A stretch of 64,000 nt of DNA from Sesamum alatum (GCA_034509735.1 JACGWO010000011.1:20506979-20570978), one strand, 5' to 3'; counted from the first letter of the stretch, positions 16,327 to 36,965 are shown. The notes: generated from the sequence alone by a model not told the origin. Numbers and translations are program-made.

Positions 16327-18981
16327 GATAATAATATAAAATAATATACTTATTAATTTTTATTAATTACTTTTTATATTACATTTATTTACTCTTATTA
16401 ATTACTTTTCATAATATATTTATTTATCCTAATTATTTACTTTTCACGTTGTTCATATTTATTGTTATTAATTACTTGTTACCTTATATTTATTTACTTA
16501 TATTAATTTATTTTTATGTTATAAGTATAATATTTATTATTAATATAATATAACACAAAATGACTAAAAAGAATTCATGAAGATTGATAGGATTTAATCC
16601 ATTGAGTTTCCTATCACATATATAAATGAGAATAAGGTGGTGTTTGGCTAAGCTTAAAAGCTCTTCAAAACACCTTATAAGATGTTTGAGAGCTTTTAAA
16701 ATCTTAGAAAACGTTTGGCAAATTTTTTTTAAAAGAGCTTATAAGATCTCAAAATAAAATATTTTGGATTATAAGCTCTATGCAACTAATAATTAATAAG
16801 AAAAAAATAATCTTATCAATTTACTATATTTCAATTTTATCCTTATCATAATACACACTTTTTTAACAACTAGTAATTAATACGTGTGTTGCACGTGAGT
16901 CATATGATTTGATTAAAATAATAATATAATTTTAAAATTTAATGATTAGATGTGAAATATATTAATTAATTCACGATATAAGGAAATGTAATTCTCTAAA
17001 TATTGGTCAACTTGAAAAAATTCTTTTAATATATAGAAAAAATTAAAATAAATTGAAAATAATAAATGTATGTAACTATATTATAACTTAATTATTATCT
17101 AAATTGATGTTTCTATTAGACTTTAGCTTCTTTTTTTTTTTTTTTATCTTGATTGATGGTAACATCTTCTTTTTGCTTAGTTTTAATGATTATTGAATAA
17201 CTCGTTATGAAGATAAACAATAATACTTTGTGTGAAATATTTTTCTTAGAGCTTACTTCAAGTTTGACTCTCATATAAGTTGTTTAACAATTAAATCATA
17301 CTATTATTTAATGTTAAACAATGAATTTATAATTTTTTGCCATTGCTCTTATTATTTGAGTCCTAAATTTCAAAAAGACCCCGAGGATCAAAATAGAAAA
17401 TTTTCATAGTGCTCTTTTTTTCTTGAAAAGTATCTAATATATTATCTTGTTAAGTAAAGATAAAAAAATAATAAAAAACGTAGTGTTGACATCAAAATTT
17501 GGGAATAAATTACCAATTAAAATTCCAAATAAATTGACTAATGATTATGTTTCAAACCAAAATCTATACCAAATTTTGGTTTTTTACATATTTTTGAGAT
17601 AATAAATTCACAATAAATTTATACTAAACTTGGGCGTTAAGCGTCTTGACAGATTGATTCAAGATACAAAATAAAATAGTTCTTTTATTTATGGATTGGT
17701 TAAGTGGGCCAAAGATGTTAAAGTAAAACTACTACGAGACTGATTTATATCAGAGCCCATATTTCCAAGTTCAAGTTACGTAACACACACACACAAACAC
17801 ATATACAACCAAATCCTAACAACTCAAGTCCTAAACAAGTCCAAAACTCTCGACATCTTCCAAAGCTATGCAATCACAAAAGTAGCTTGTGATGTTCTCC
17901 CACAACAGGACACACAATCCAGGGGTTCTTTTGTATCTTCTTTTTTATTGAATTTTTTTTTTTAACTTTTCTAATTTTACAAGGTGTAAATTGCATTTAA
18001 CCAAAACATTAAGTAGCAATATTGTGTTGTATTTGTTTGAAAATTTCAACTACTTTTTTTTTTTTTTTTTTTATTTCATCAACCTTTGAAAAAGTGGGTT
18101 ATAATTTTACTTAATTAACAAAAGGTCATTCTTCTCTACTACTATTCTAAGTAGCCGACTTAAATTTTCAAATGTTGTTTTGATTTTATGATAATATTAC
18201 TGATAGTGATTTTTTTCTTATTATTATTTCTTTTTATAATTTTATATATTTAACAACATCTACTATTTTTCTTATAGATTTTTCCTTACAATTAAAATTT
18301 AATTTACAAAAAAAATTCAATTCAACTCAAGTAAAAAAAAACTTAAACTAATATGTATAAATCAAGATGCCCAAAAGAATGAAAATTCTTAAAATACTAA
18401 TTTAGATTATCTGACTTCCTTCTTTATCTTTTATTTATTTGTTTTAGTACTTGACAATATTTATTTTTGTGAATTATTTTTCCTTTTTAATTAATCTAAT
18501 ATTGTTTTCCCTGCTCTGCATCTGTTAATTTTTTTCGTGGGATTTTCTTTTCCCATATGTTATGGATTGTGACTTTAATAACTAATTTTTATTTATTATT
18601 AGAAATAGTTCTTATGAAAAAGTATAGATATATTTTCACAATGGAAACAGACATTGTTGGGATTCACACTTTAATTATAGTATAATATAACTTAATATAT
18701 ATATATATATCTATAATAAAATAGTACTTAATATTTATTGAAGTTTTAGCTTAATATTTACATATACCGCTCATTTAGAGTTTTACCTTCAAATATTATC
18801 ATATATAACCTAACAAAATATTTTCTTACAAAATATTTAAAGTATATTCTAACAAATTAATTGAATTGGGATAATATTTAATTTTTTATTTTATTTGCAA
18901 TTCTTGTAGCTAGTTAAGTGTTGGTTAAATGCATCATGATCGGTTTTCTCTTTTTCTTTTACTGCACATTAACAAGTAATT

Positions 18982-19016
<35 letters not shown>

Positions 19017-19873
19017 GCATATTATTGTACTATAGATATATTACTATGACTATTAGTATTATTATTCTCACCTATTTATCAGTCATATTCTCTATATTTT
19101 TAATAATACTCTAGTGAAAGTGCCCATATACATGCATCTATAGGAATATTTCATACTATTTAACATTTGTAATCGACTAAACTATAATTTGTTAAATTAT
19201 AAATAACAATCATAAAAGTACAGTAAAAAATATAAACTTTCCTATGATTCCAAGTTCTAGCAGTTCAAGAAGCTACACTAAAAAAAAGATATAATTTGTG
19301 GATGATAAAAATGATATCTTCTATAGCTATAAACTTATGTCAGTAGTTTCTATCAAAATTGTTAGAATTTGAAATTATTATGAATGTCTATATTTTTTTT
19401 AGTACACTTTTATAACTATTACTAAATTTAGTGGAGAGTAGTTTAGTGACTTTAGTCATCCAAAGTACTGCACCACTGTGCATGTATATAGAGTTTACTT
19501 ACGTCTGTCATATGTTTAATCTTTTTTTAATTAAGTGTACATAAATAACAAAATAAAATAAGAATTTCATAAGTATGATTGGCCAAGTTAATAATTCTTA
19601 TATCTATGTCAATAACTTATTGAATGACCTACTTAATAATTGTTTTTGCGATATCTATTACAATCTTATTAGTAACTATATAATAAAATTATAACATATC
19701 ATATAAAAAAATTAGACAATGTTTATCAATGGTTACGTGCTCATTTTTTTTTTCTCTTCTTTTTTTAAAAAAAAATGAATATGTGTGGTGATGGTTTAAG
19801 AATAGGATTTACACATTTCAATTATTTTTTTTTACAATGAGCAATTTCTGTTGTACATGGTAGAAAAGATTAG
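16327..19873. other. AT-rich intergenic DNA, no gene seen
   Basis: No open frame with homology that I recognise. Around 16637-16790 there is a possible one-sided MITE (GGTGTTTGGCTAAGCTTAAA). At 16868-16905, ACTAGTAATTAATACGTGTG followed by TTGCACGTG could be a reversed Helitron 3' end, but no partner end is evident. Homopolymers occur near 17129-17146 and 18052-18072. Confidence 0.5.
18984..19016. repeat. Compound microsatellite (AC)n(AT)n
   Basis: A run of CA dinucleotides passes directly into TA dinucleotides. Simple repeat in intergenic DNA. Confidence 0.85.
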
Positions 19874-20272
19874 GAAAAATTGCCATTTTTGTCCTGTAAC
19901 TTTTTTTTTTTGGGGGGGGGGGGGGGGGGTGGAGGGTGACAATTTTGGTCCTGTACGAATTGATTTTCGCAATTTAGTCTTGTAACTTTAAAAATTTGGC
20001 AAGTATGGTCCTTTTTTGGCCGGGAAAGCGCATGTGCCGGGCATATGACTTTGACAATTGAGACTTTCCGGGACAATCGAATTGGCCGGAAATTTTACCG
20101 GTGGACCAAAAGTGTAAAGGCGGGACTAAATGTGTTAAAAAAGGACCAAAATTGAGATGTATAGGACTAAATTTGTCAAAAAAAGGACGAAATGTGTAAA
20201 CAGCGAAAGTTACAGGACTAAAAGTGCTAATGACCTAAAGTTACAGGACTAAAATTGTAATTTTGCCTTTTT
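19874..20272. mobile_element. Foldback/MITE element with poly-G tract
   Basis: The left arm AAAATTGCCATTTTTGTCCT is mirrored by the right arm, AGGACTAAAATTGTAATTTT followed by GCC. Internal short inverted motifs (GTCCTGTAACTT versus AAGTTACAGGAC, GGACTAAA) repeat several times. It contains T11 (19901-19911) followed by G18 (19912-19929). A related element lies at 60979-61435. No coding capacity. Confidence 0.55.
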
Positions 20273-20689
20273 AAATACATACAAGATTATGAATATGAAT
20301 TGATATCCAACGGTCTGATTTTCAATCAGCAACCTGGATTTAAGGATGCATCTGTTTTTATTACGTTGAATACTGACCGGAGACGATATCTGGAAAACCG
20401 CACACCGAAATTTTTTAAAACTACATTCAATTGTATCTTTTTGTGTGTTATATCATATCTAACGGTCTTATTGGAATTTTAACGGTCTGATTATGCCGTG
20501 CAGTGAAAGTATATAGGATGCTAGTTACATCTGTGAAATACTAATAAACATAAATATACAAATATACTTTATATTGTGAACGTGTGTCTATTTCTTGAAA
20601 ATATCCAATTGCACACCTTTCTTGAATCATATGAGTGTTCGGAACGTGTTTTCCTTAATATATAGTTATTATGTAAGAAGATAAAAAAA

Positions 20690-23600
20690 TTTTGCAATAC
20701 ATATAGGAACGGGTCCACATGAAATTAGGAATGGAAACTTTGTGCAAGTCTTAAACCGACATCATTTCTCACTTTAGGAACGGCATTGGGAACACATGTT
20801 CTATTATGTGATCATTCCTATTAGTACACTTCCAAATACAAAGTATTTGGAATTGATATGGGAACGGCATTTGTTAATTTAAGAATGGTCGGTATTGGGC
20901 ACGGTTAAGGGAACGACAATACTACTAAGCGACCGTTCCTATTTAGGTCAACATCAGTACAAGGTATCAAAACGACATCGTATTACAGCGAATACGATGT
21001 TGTTTTCTTTATTTGGACCGGTCATAGGAACGATCAGTTAAAATACGACCGTTCCAAAAAAAGTTATATAAATTGACCCTTAGCTGTTTTTTTTCTCACT
21101 TTCTCCTCTCTCACTCTCTCTCTCACTATCTGTCCCTCTCTCTCTCTAAGACTGACCCATCTGCCGCCCTCATCCGCCACCATCTGCCGCCTTCGACCGC
21201 AACCATCTGCCGCCTTCGACCGCCGCCTTCGTCGCCACAAGTAGGGTTTCTGCCAAAATCCTCTTCTTTTTTTTTTTGGTATTTTGTTTTTTCTGAAAAT
21301 GTGTATGTAATAGTATGTAATGTTAGGGGTTAGGATGTAATTTTTTTGCATTTTCTGTTATTTTATTGTAAATTCTGTAATAGTATGTAACTGTATGCAA
21401 TTTATGTAATGTTAGGGGTTATTGTATGCAATTAGTGAATTTTTTGTTATTATTGCATATTTTGTGAATTTTCTGTAATAATTGTGAATGAATTGTTATT
21501 TTTTAATTGTCTGAAAATATTTTTGTAAATATTATGCTGTAATTTTCTGTAAAATTTTCTGTAATTTTTGGAATATATGATATTATTTCCTGTAATTTTT
21601 ATAACTGAGTAATTTTTTTGAATATAATGTAGTTTATTATTTTTCTGTAATTGTAGGTAATTTCTGGTAATTTTATGGTTAATTTTTTGAATTTTAATTA
21701 AATTTCTGTAAATTTGATGGGATATAGGATATTATTTTCAAATATTATTAAAAAATTCAAAAAAAATTCTGTTTTAAAAAACTGGAAATTTGTATTTTTT
21801 AAAAATCTGAAAATTCAGAAATTTTCTTACAATTTAATGTCATTTTCTGTAAATTTAAATAAATTCCAGAATTTTAATGTAAAATTCCAAAATTATGAAA
21901 ATTCAGACATTTTCAGAAAATTTTCTGTATTTTTAAAATTTTTGGTGATTTTTCTGATAATTTCTGAATGTTTAAATTTTTTTATGTCATTTTCTATAAA
22001 TTTAAAATATTTTCGGAATTTTATGTAATTTTTAAAAATTATGTATTTTTAACTAAATTTCTGAAAATTCATTATATTTTTTGTAATTTTAAATAAAATT
22101 TACTCATAATATATTAAATTTGTTAATTTTCTGAAATTTTAGAAAATTTGGGTAAATTTTTATAATATTCTCTAAGGATATAGGCAAATATTAGTATTTA
22201 GTATAAATATATAGGAAAATAAAAGGATTTAGTGAAATTTTAGGGTCAAATTTTGAAATTTAGTATAAATATATAGAAAAATAGAAGGATTTAGTGAAAT
22301 TTTAGGGTCAAATATTGGGGTTTAGTATAGATATATAGGAAAAATAGAAGAATTTAGTGCAATTAAGCGTCAATTTTGTGTGTTAGGAAATAATTTTAGG
22401 ATTTAGTAAATATTGTAGGAAAAATTTTAGTATTAATTTTGGGACTTAGTATACAATTTGAGGATTTAGTTTGCATAATTATTTTAAAAAATTTTAAAAA
22501 TTATCATTATTCAAATAAATTGATACTTCACATGTATTTTTTAAATTCATACGACTAACATTTTTTTAAAAAAAATTGTTGATCATGTCTGGTCGGGATT
22601 TCCCACCTCGAGGAGGTGGACGTGGCCGCGGTCGGGGCCACCGGCCATACCGCCGGTGAGTGTTGCTTCCCAGGATGGGGAAGCAGTGTTCCGACCACCA
22701 CCACGACCTTCACCACCACCACCACCGGCAGAGCAGGCACCGACAGCACCTGCGCCGGAATAGTAGCCTGATCCGGCTACCACTGCATCCGTCGAGGAGG
22801 GTTCCGGACTATCCACTACCGCACTGGCGGTAGATTCGGCCCTTCCATGGGCTGCCCACCACCACCACCCCACCGGCCCCACCACTCCGCCACCATCTGC
22901 TCGCCAGTACATCACACTCGCCAACGCGAGGTATATTTACATTTTTTTAAATTTTTTTTATAATTTAAATTATTATTTTAATCTCATACTAATTATTATA
23001 TAATTTCAGGAGGGATCGGAAGATACACGAGACATCAACACGGTGGTGCGAGGACACTATCCCCACCTTTGGGGCAGTTTGCGCAAGGTGCCGTCATAGC
23101 ACCAACATTTCTGGTTTGAGAGCCTCAAGATAAGGTTAATTTCAGTTATCAATTAAATTTTTATTTTAAATATTTTAACAATTTCAGTTATGATATATAT
23201 ATATATATTAATACATATGACGTACTGGTGGGACTGCGACGACGAGGCGATGTTCAAGATCTTCCACGTCTGGGCGGGAAAGTTCCTCCGGAAAAAGTTC
23301 GTCCTCGCCAGACAGTCCCTGCAGAAGCCTTTATGGCTGGTGAACGAGGTCTGGCAGCAGCTCCTCCTGTACTGGGATTCCCCGGAGTTCAAGGAGGAGT
23401 GGGCGAAGAAACAAGGCAAACCGGTCGCCAACCCGGCCGCATCCGCTACTGTGTGCCGTTGGGGTTCTGTCTCCGTCAGTATGCACAAGCGGAAGATGGT
23501 AAGATGTTTAATGTTAATTAAAGTATTTATTATTATTAAATTAAAATTGTAATAATTGTTTCCCATTTTTTTTATAGGCTGAGGAGCTCGCTCGGCCAGT

Positions 23601-25067
23601 GAAGCAGATGGAGTTATTCTCCAGATGCTACAAGAAGAAGGTCGACGACGGCTGGAGCGGGCCGAGGGCAGCGGAGGTGGCGGTAAGTTGTACATTTCAT
23701 ATTCTTTTTTTTTTTTTTAATGTTTGAAAATATTCTAATTTATTCTAACTATTTTTGCAGGAGACGTTCCAGAAGATGCTGGAGGATCACTAGTCTGAGG
23801 CCACGGCCAGTCCTAGGGATGCTCCGGCTGAATCAGAGGGCTCGGTGGCACAGATCGAGCAGGAGATGTAGTTGGTTTGCGTCGGGGGCAAGAACAAGGG
23901 CCGAGTATTCGGTCTTGGTTTTGAGGCCCACGGTCTCAGCCAAACCGTTACATCGCCATCACCACCGCCACTGCCAGCGCTTTCGTCAAACCTGGAGGGT
24001 CGGATGGTCCGCCTCGAGGAGATGATGGTGAGCATGATGGGCATGATGAAGGCCCTGCAGACCAGTCACTCTGGCGCTAGCCCGTCACGGCCTCCTAGAG
24101 ACCCCCCCCCAGACGTTGACGAGATGGACGAGGGGGACGAGGACTAGATTTAGGACTTTTTTTGTAATTAAATTGGATAATATTCGCATTTAATATAATT
24201 TTTATTTCTAAATTATGCATTTTTTCATATTTAAATAATAATTATAAAACCAAATTCAAAAATATTATTAATAATTTAATATATATTTTAATGATAATAA
24301 TTATTACCATAAAAAAAAAATAATTCATTATTGAGGAACGGTACTTTCGACGGTCATGGAGCACTTACAAACCGTTCCAATGTGTGACTGTTTAGAAGAA
24401 AGGACCGTTCCTATTACCGGGTAAACAACCATTCCAAATTTATACATCAACCGTTCATACACACGGGTAAAAATGAATTCCAAATTATGGACAACCCGTT
24501 CCAACATGTATTCCAAATTCAATGCTTTCGTGGTTAGGTTTGCGTTCTAAATACAATACCAAAAATCGGTCCAATATCGTATTCCAAATTAGGAGTACAA
24601 AATCCATTCCCAAGAACCGTGTCAAAATGTATTCTAGTAACCGTTCCTAACGTGCATAGGCGATCATTCCAAGACGTATTCCAGATACAGTGCTAAATGT
24701 ATCTTCAACTGATGCTGACAATTCCAAAAGGTGTTCTAACGACCATTCCTAATTGCGCGTATTTCTTTTGATATGACCGTTCCAATAATTTATAAGGTGT
24801 TCCAAATGAAAAAATTACAAATTCATATATACAAAGGTAATTAGGAACGATAAAATGATTGTATGCCAACAACCGTTCCTAAAGTGGAACGGTCGACCTT
24901 CTCCCGTTCCTATTTATTAGGAACGCCTCTCCTTACAACGGATAACCTCCCGTTCGTGAATCGTTCCTAATACATGTCCAAATGAGTACAGTGATTTGTT
25001 TACTGTTCCAAATATTAAAAAAACGGATTCTATTACCATTGCAATTATCGCATTTTTTTATAGTATA
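20690..25067 (+). mobile_element. Decayed CACTA (En/Spm-like) DNA transposon
   Basis: Both outer parts (20700-21060 and 24330-24970) carry more than a dozen GGAACGG/CCGTTCC motifs in both orientations, the arrangement of subterminal transposase-binding repeats in CACTA elements. The right end reads GCATTTTTTTATAGT, the complement of an ACTATAAAAAAATGC start; the left end is not sharply defined. The interior holds a broken multi-exon gene of the Transposase_24 kind (22585-24147), preceded by a CT-rich leader (21098-21235) and a ~1.3-kb AT-rich stretch of degenerate TTCTGTAATTTT text. I found no TNPD-type catalytic transposase, so the element is non-autonomous. Confidence 0.6.
22585..24147 (+). 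pseudogene. TNPA-like (Transposase_24) gene remnant of a CACTA element
   Basis: GC-rich coding blocks separated by AT-rich introns: about 22585-22932 (MSGRDFPPRGGGRGRGRG start, then a frameshift), 23010-23132, 23217-23498, 23578-23682 and 23761-24147. Block 3 gives VWQQLLLYWDSPEFKEEWAK and later SVSMHKRKM; block 4 gives ELFSRCYKKKVDDGW; block 5 gives NKGRVFGLGFEAHG. These match the order of conserved segments in plant Ptta/En/Spm Transposase_24 proteins (Pfam PF03004). Breaks include a stop at 23791-23793 and frameshifts in blocks 1 and 5. The family binds subterminal repeats and is not the catalytic subunit. Confidence 0.65.
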
Positions 25068-25479
25068 TTAAATAGCATTTCATAGATGTAGCTTAACTTA
25101 AAACTAAAAAAAAATAGAAATGAACAATCATTTCAAAAGCAATAATTCAAATCAAATAAACTATTAACTAACTTTTATAATTTCTAACTTAATACTAATT
25201 CTTTAAGAAATTATTTATAGAGAATATATTAATATCAACCATACGCGGGCGAAAGACATATAATGGGTTTATATAAGTTAAGCATCAACTTCCTTTATAA
25301 TGTATTTTTTTAGTTGAAAAAGATAATGTTAATTATCAAGCATTTAAATTAAAATGTTACACATTTGTTTGTTTTGTACATATAGTTACTAAGGGAAGTC
25401 CTAATTTTACTTTTATTTTTTATTTTTATTTTTTTTTTTTTACAAAAGCAATTCTTAAGCATTTTGTCATGATTTTAGC
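25068..25479. other. AT-rich spacer, no gene seen
   Basis: Contains a T-rich run near 25408-25441. No open frame or repeat end could be assigned. Confidence 0.5.
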
Positions 25480-25684
25480 AATGGCCAAAGTACATACCAT
25501 AGTTCTTAGTCATAACCAAAACACTTGTAATGATTTTTAGATATGATTACTGTTTTCAGCCACACCTACTAAAACAATAATTAATAGTCGTTGTATAGTT
25601 GTGATTAATTGTTATTAACTCACTACGATTTTTTACTTTTAGTCATGATAATTAGCCATGAAAAAAGATGCATTCTCTTGTAGC
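25480..25684. mobile_element. CACTA-derived MITE, copy 1 (ends unclear)
   Basis: The right end TTCTCTTGTAGCG and internal AGTCATGATAATTAGCCATG match the MITEs at 26288, 47382 and 58038. The left end is not certain. Confidence 0.4.
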
Positions 25685-26287
25685 GGCGTATGCTAAAATT
25701 TATTAGGATTAATGACATAAAAATTATCTTTCACTTCTCTCCTAAATATGGGGGAAAAGCATTACTTTTCTATAAATTACTATATTGTTTGCATATACTG
25801 ATAAATAACAGTACTATTATATTCAAACATAAGTCAAATTTATTCATTTAGGAGTAAAAAAGATTTAATATGAATTTTCATAGTTGGATGGTCAAAACAA
25901 TATATTGTAGGGATAAATTATGGTTGTTTACCTGTTTTACTATTTAAACTTGTCCATAATTTCATACATTAATTGTCTTCTCTTTAATATTTAGGGGAGA
26001 GACTCAATAAATTTATTATATTGTGTAATTAATTTATGACTTATCAAGGTAACCATGCAAAAATAATTTTTTTTTAACAAGCTTACAACACTAGGATTTA
26101 ATTATGCAAAAAAATACAAAATCTTGTATAGCTAAATTAGTAGGCCTAAATGGAAATAGAGACTTTGCTATGGATGAATGAGCTCTAAATGCATTGGTTG
26201 AAAGAGGAAAGACCCTAAGACTCCATTTTACAAAATAATTGGATGAGGATCAACTATGGATCAGAATATAAATTGTGAGCTCCTACA

Positions 26288-26604
26288 AACTAGAAAAAAA
26301 TTACTATTCACTACAATTTTAATAACTATAGTCAAAACTCATAGTAAATATTATTATTAATCATGAATTAATAAAACCAATACAAAAAATTTAGTACTTT
26401 CACCAAAAAAAAAATATCTACCATAATTAAAAATAATGGTAAAAACATTTGTCATGACTTTCAGACATGATAATTATTTAAAAACACCATCACAAAACCA
26501 CAGCCAACCATCATTATGTTGTCGTGGACAATGACTATTTCTTACAACTATTTATTACTAATTATAATAATCAACCATAATTAAATATCATATTTCTTGT
26601 AGTA
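26288..26604. mobile_element. CACTA-derived MITE, copy 2
   Basis: The left end ACTAGAAAAAAATTACTATT closely matches the start of copy 4 at 58038; the right end is TTTCTTGTAGTA. It contains GTCATGAC/CATGATAATTA motifs shared by the family. About 315 bp, no coding capacity. Confidence 0.55.
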
Positions 26605-27589
26605 TTTTAAGATGAGTTTGACGACTGCCTTTTCCAAATGGTCTCACGCTTCAATTAAGGAAGTTTATATCATTTGTTTCTCCTTTCATATTGTCGATTT
26701 GTACTGTTTCTCTCCCAAATTTCAACACATTGCCTGTAAACCATGGTTTAAAATTTCCATGCATTTCCATCGAAATTATGGAAACGTTTCCCTTTTTGAT
26801 GTTATAGAAAAAAAAATATATGGTAGTTTCAAAATTATTTAGTTTCCTTCGGAACACTTCATTTTTCTTAATTTTCCTTCAAAATTTTTGAATTTCTTAA
26901 GAAACTTTTTATTTTTCTTAATTTTTCAGCGAAACATTTATTTATACTTTTAACTACAAATAAATAAATTCTTGTGTTATACATAAGTATTTCATTTAAT
27001 GATAACAAATTTAATATTAAGCTAAATTAGTAAAGTTATATGGATAAGTATCAACATAATATAAATATTTTATAACACATAGTTAGACATAAATATTATA
27101 TTCTTACTTCGTTTCAATTGCAACTACATCAATTAATAACTCCTCATACATAATTATACTACATAAAAATAATGTTCATTGACTAAATGATACAAAATTA
27201 AACTACATATATTTGAATTAAAAAGAGAAAGATAATATTTTAAATTTTTCTATGACTATTATGTATGTTTCGTTAATTTTACAAATTTTTTTATAACTTT
27301 TCCAAAACATTTTCGAAAAACTTCTAATATTTATAAACTCAAAATATTTGTTGGAAACGAAACTTTAATCCATGTTATAAACGCATCAAATTCAGTATAA
27401 CTTTTCAAACTAAAATTACATTTATTGTCCGTAATGAAAGTTACATATTTATACAAGTTGTGAGCAATTCTTAGCCTATTCCACACATTAAAATGGAGAA
27501 CACAGACGAGCTTCCTGTCTTATTTATTATGATATAAAACCAGTTTTCAGCCACTCCAGAAGCAGCACTGTACTTACACAGGCATAGCC
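26605..27589. other. AT-rich spacer, no gene seen
   Basis: A 76-codon frame at 26612-26842 has no recognisable homology. AT-rich text with repeated CTTAATTTTCC-like motifs near 26850-26940. Confidence 0.5.
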
Positions 27590-34790
<7,201 letters not shown>

Positions 34791-34850
34791 ACTGAAAATG
34801 CTATGGCCGATCGGTCAATTCAAAAGGAAAATGTGGTTTTTGTGTGTGTT

Positions 34851-34852
<2 letters not shown>

Positions 34853-34889
<37 letters not shown>
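34853..34889. repeat. (GA)n microsatellite in the MPP alpha 5' leader
   Basis: About 18 GA units lie ~60 bp upstream of the start codon at 34790, that is a CT tract on the coding strand. CT-rich leaders are common in plant genes. More GA-rich text follows to about 34955. Confidence 0.85.
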
Positions 34890-34891
<2 letters not shown>

Positions 34892-34974
34892 CTGAGGACT
34901 ACAGAGACTGCAGGAAAGAAGGGAAGGAGAGAAGAGACTGTAGAGGAGGAGAGAACGGCGAATGAGGATCCCCA

Positions 34975-35770
34975 CACGTGAAAACGCTTGCCTCGACCTG
35001 GGCTTTACACGTGCGAAATAATGTGATCTTCCTTATGTTTTTTTTCCTTTTTCCTTTTCATTCTCTTCAATTTTGTTATGAGTTTTCAATTTGAATTAAA
35101 TCTTGAACTGAAATTATGGTGTGATATTATTTTCATTATTTTTAAGTTATTATTTGATTGCTCTTAGCAATATTTTTAAAGAAATGATTATTAAAATTTA
35201 ATAATTTATAATTATAGTTAATATCATAATTACATGTATAACTTATTAACATTCGACAAATATTAAATATTCAACTGAAAATAATAGGGAAAAATACAAG
35301 GACTTCTCCTGTGATATTGAAAATATTCAAAAAAATCATTGTGAAAATTAATGTATCAAGTATACCCCTGTGATATGAAACAAATTCAAAAAATCCCTTG
35401 AGATCAGGATTGGTGTCGCACGCACTTTGACTGCGGCTAAGGATCTGAAAATTGCCTTTTGTTGCATCTTTGCGCTTCTCTCCTATTGTATGACCTAATC
35501 TAATATATATAATATATAATTAATAAATCTTAAAATAATATATAAATATTTATTAATAATAAAATATTTCTATTTGTAAATATATATATATATATATAAC
35601 TGTATTAATATTTTTAGATATAATTTTTCATCACGATTTCGACCTATTTTCAATTTGGTCCAATTTTTTGCCCATACATGTGAACTCATTTTGGGCCCAA
35701 AAAACATTTCAAACCCAATTATTTAGGCCCAGCCCAACATTTTCCACCTCTACCAATAGTATGGTGATAG
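34975..35770. other. MPP alpha upstream region and AT-rich spacer
   Basis: Contains the likely promoter of the minus-strand MPP alpha gene, but no clear TATA box stands out. A foldback-like stretch (ACAAGGACTTCTCCTGTGATA) is near 35300. A TA microsatellite lies at about 35580-35599. Confidence 0.5.
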
Positions 35771-36965
35771 GGGTGTTTGCAAAAGTTTATTATGTTTTCT
35801 CAAAAGTGACTTTTAGAAAAAGTGAATAAGTTATCAAGATATAGGAAATGTTTGTGAAAAATTTTGCTTTTGGCAAAGTGATTTTTATAAGAAAGTTGGA
35901 AATTGTAGTTGAATTAAATGTGGGTGGTGTTTGTAAAATAAAAAATAAATAAAAGTTAAATTGAATAGAGTTTGACAAAAAAAAACTTTTTTGAAATAAG
36001 CTTAATTGCTTAAAGACAGTTTTATCCCTATGCGTAAAAAAGATATTATTTTCTCTCAATATTTGTACTTATCTTTTGTCAATAAGAATTATTTTTCTCA
36101 AAAAATAATAAGTTTTATTTCAAGGAATATATTTGATATTTAATTTTTTACAAGCATTTGTCATCTATACTATTATATATAAAGCAAACCCTATTATTAC
36201 TAATAAATGGCGGTTACTTACACCGCAATACCAATTTTTTGGTTATATCGATATACCCCTAAGTTAGTTTCATATCTTTTATTTATTTATTTATTTCTTT
36301 CTTTCTTTCTTTAGTTTTTTTAAATGCAATGTGTTGATTAATATGTATATTTTCTTATTTACAATAACTTTAAAGCATGCAATATTATTTTATATGCACG
36401 CAGGGACGGTGCGCCATGACGGCTAGTATATATTATTGAAACTAATAGAAAATTGAGTGTTTAATTCAATAATGCTCCCACTCAATAATATAATGGTTCA
36501 TTCACACACAATAAATAAATTTGCATGAATGTTGTCAAAAAAAACATATTTTTTGATTAATCGTAGAAATTTAATTTACATTTTTATATGATTTAGGAAT
36601 AATATTAGATAATATAGTAAATATTAATTATGTGAAAGTGTGAATTTTATTAGTGTTAAAATATTCAAATTATTTCAAAATTCTAATATCAACTTTAAAC
36701 GTGCAATTTTAAAAATAAATAAAAAGAATAAATTGGAATTGAGATTATTATAATGAGGGTAAAATAGTTCAAAAAAAAATTGAATTTATTTACAAAACAA
36801 AAATAAAATTGCTAGAAGCACCTCCAAAAGGTGCTTCTAGCTTTTAGTTTAGAAGTGTTTTTTAGCAGATTCAAAGGCAAAAATTATCAATCCAAATACC
36901 TCAAAAGTGTTTTTTTAAAGCCAAAAGTTCAAAAGCGCTTTTTCAAAACTTTTACGAACACTCCC
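35771..36965. mobile_element. Foldback/hAT-like MITE, interrupted
   Basis: The left end GGGTGTTTGCAAAAGTTT is mirrored at the right end by AAACTTTTACGAACACTCCC. Subterminal AAAAGTG/CACTTTT motifs occur on both sides (AAAAGCGCTTTTTCAAAAC at the right). No transposase. A mini-Helitron candidate lies inside at 36164-36426. Confidence 0.55.
36164..36426 (+). mobile_element. Mini-Helitron candidate
   Basis: Starts TCTATACTATTATATATAAA and ends GACGGCTAG, inserted between A (36163) and T (36427), as Helitrons do. Just before the end is a GC-rich short hairpin-forming stretch (GCACGCAGGGACGGTGC). 263 bp without coding capacity. Confidence 0.5.

Noticed and set aside
21064..21351. Minus and plus frames of 86-95 codons at the transposon leader
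   Set aside because: CT/CCGCC simple repeats read in several phases; no conserved protein.
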